Below are positions 6,081-6,291 of a stretch of DNA of 6,291 nucleotides, one piece after another. Position 1 is the stretch's first letter, and each line of letters begins with the position of its first letter. Origin of the DNA: Chitinophagaceae bacterium (GTDB lineage Bacteria; Bacteroidota; Bacteroidia; Chitinophagales; Chitinophagaceae); contig CANHMN010000107.1 in NCBI GenBank assembly GCA_947461645.1, positions 1 to 6,291 on the forward strand. Direction: 5' to 3'. The position numbers and the translations under genes were made by a program. Below the pieces are notes generated by a model that saw nothing but the letters and a program-made list of their open reading frames with translations, was not told where the DNA came from and searched no databases.

Positions 6081-6291
6081 TTATGATAAATGATTGAACA
6101 GTTGAAGGCAGGTTGATTGGTCTGTTTTGAGTTGTGCTTGCAGTTCATCAATATTGGTGAATTTAATTTCATCTCTTATTTTCTGAACAATATTAATAGT
6201 CAATTTCTCTTTATAGATTTCTTTGTCGAATTCAAAAATATGGACTTCAATATTTCTTTCTTTGCCGTCAAATGTTGGCCTGTTGCCAATG
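6081..6291 (-). CDS. ribF: Riboflavin kinase/FAD synthetase C-terminus, 5' partial
   Basis: The last 69 codons and stop of a reverse-strand gene whose start lies beyond the right edge of the window. RibF phosphorylates riboflavin to FMN and then adenylylates FMN to FAD in the cytoplasm. The visible part is the end of the flavokinase domain. It begins at IGNRPTFDGKERN, the conserved N-R-P-T-F loop whose threonine helps bind the magnesium-ATP complex. It continues with IEVHIFEFDKEIY, where the first glutamate is the expected catalytic base, then KLTINIVQKIRDEIKF and NIDELQAQLKTD, the usual RibF ending. The stop is the TAA read at 6083-6081. The N-terminal FAD-synthetase domain is not visible, so the bifunctional name rests on what is usual in Bacteroidota; a monofunctional riboflavin kinase is a formal alternative. 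It lies upstream of mtaB on the same strand. Confidence 0.93.
   Translation of the reverse strand, partial: IGNRPTFDGKERNIEVHIFEFDKEIYKEKLTINIVQKIRDEIKFTNIDELQAQLKTDQSTCLQLFNHLS

Overview
The window is AT-rich and looks like a chromosome segment from a member of the Bacteroidota. Four things point there: the gene families, the absence of strong Shine-Dalgarno sequences before the starts, the TAnnTTTG-type element before the reverse-strand gene, and the style of the proteins (a short exosortase, an MtaB and RibF pair, and a PHP-type capsule phosphatase next to polysaccharide genes). I cannot name a genus from the sequence alone.

Positions 1-4704 are a forward-strand surface-polysaccharide (EPS/capsule) cluster of six tightly packed genes. 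In order they are a Wzy-like polysaccharide polymerase cut off at its 5' end by the window edge, a GT4 glycosyltransferase, an exosortase-family membrane protease/transpeptidase, a WcaF-like hexapeptide acetyltransferase, a WcaE-like GT2 glycosyltransferase, and a CpsB/YwqE-type PHP-domain tyrosine phosphatase. Neighbours overlap or lie 1 to 9 bases apart, apart from one 74-bp gap before the GT2 gene. The cluster is therefore probably one operon, or two. The two glycosyltransferases would build a lipid-linked repeat unit, the acetyltransferase would decorate it, the Wzy-like protein would polymerise it, and the phosphatase would regulate export or chain length. The exosortase is the unusual member: it would process and anchor surface proteins bearing a C-terminal sorting signal, and no such substrate is encoded here.

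Positions 4707-6291 are a reverse-strand housekeeping block: mtaB (tRNA t6A37 methylthiotransferase, complete) and, upstream of it on the same strand, the last 69 codons of ribF (riboflavin kinase/FAD synthetase), cut by the right window edge. The two blocks converge with only 2 bases between stop codons, and a short perfect inverted repeat covers both stops. The 105-bp gap between ribF and mtaB holds a palindrome and a possible promoter element placed so close to the mtaB start that its transcript would be leaderless or nearly so.

I see no RNA genes, CRISPR, insertion sequences or origins. The main point of interest is the exosortase, Wzy-like and GT4 grouping inside a polysaccharide operon. 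This resembles the exosortase-associated EPS loci known in Bacteroidota rather than a wholly new system.
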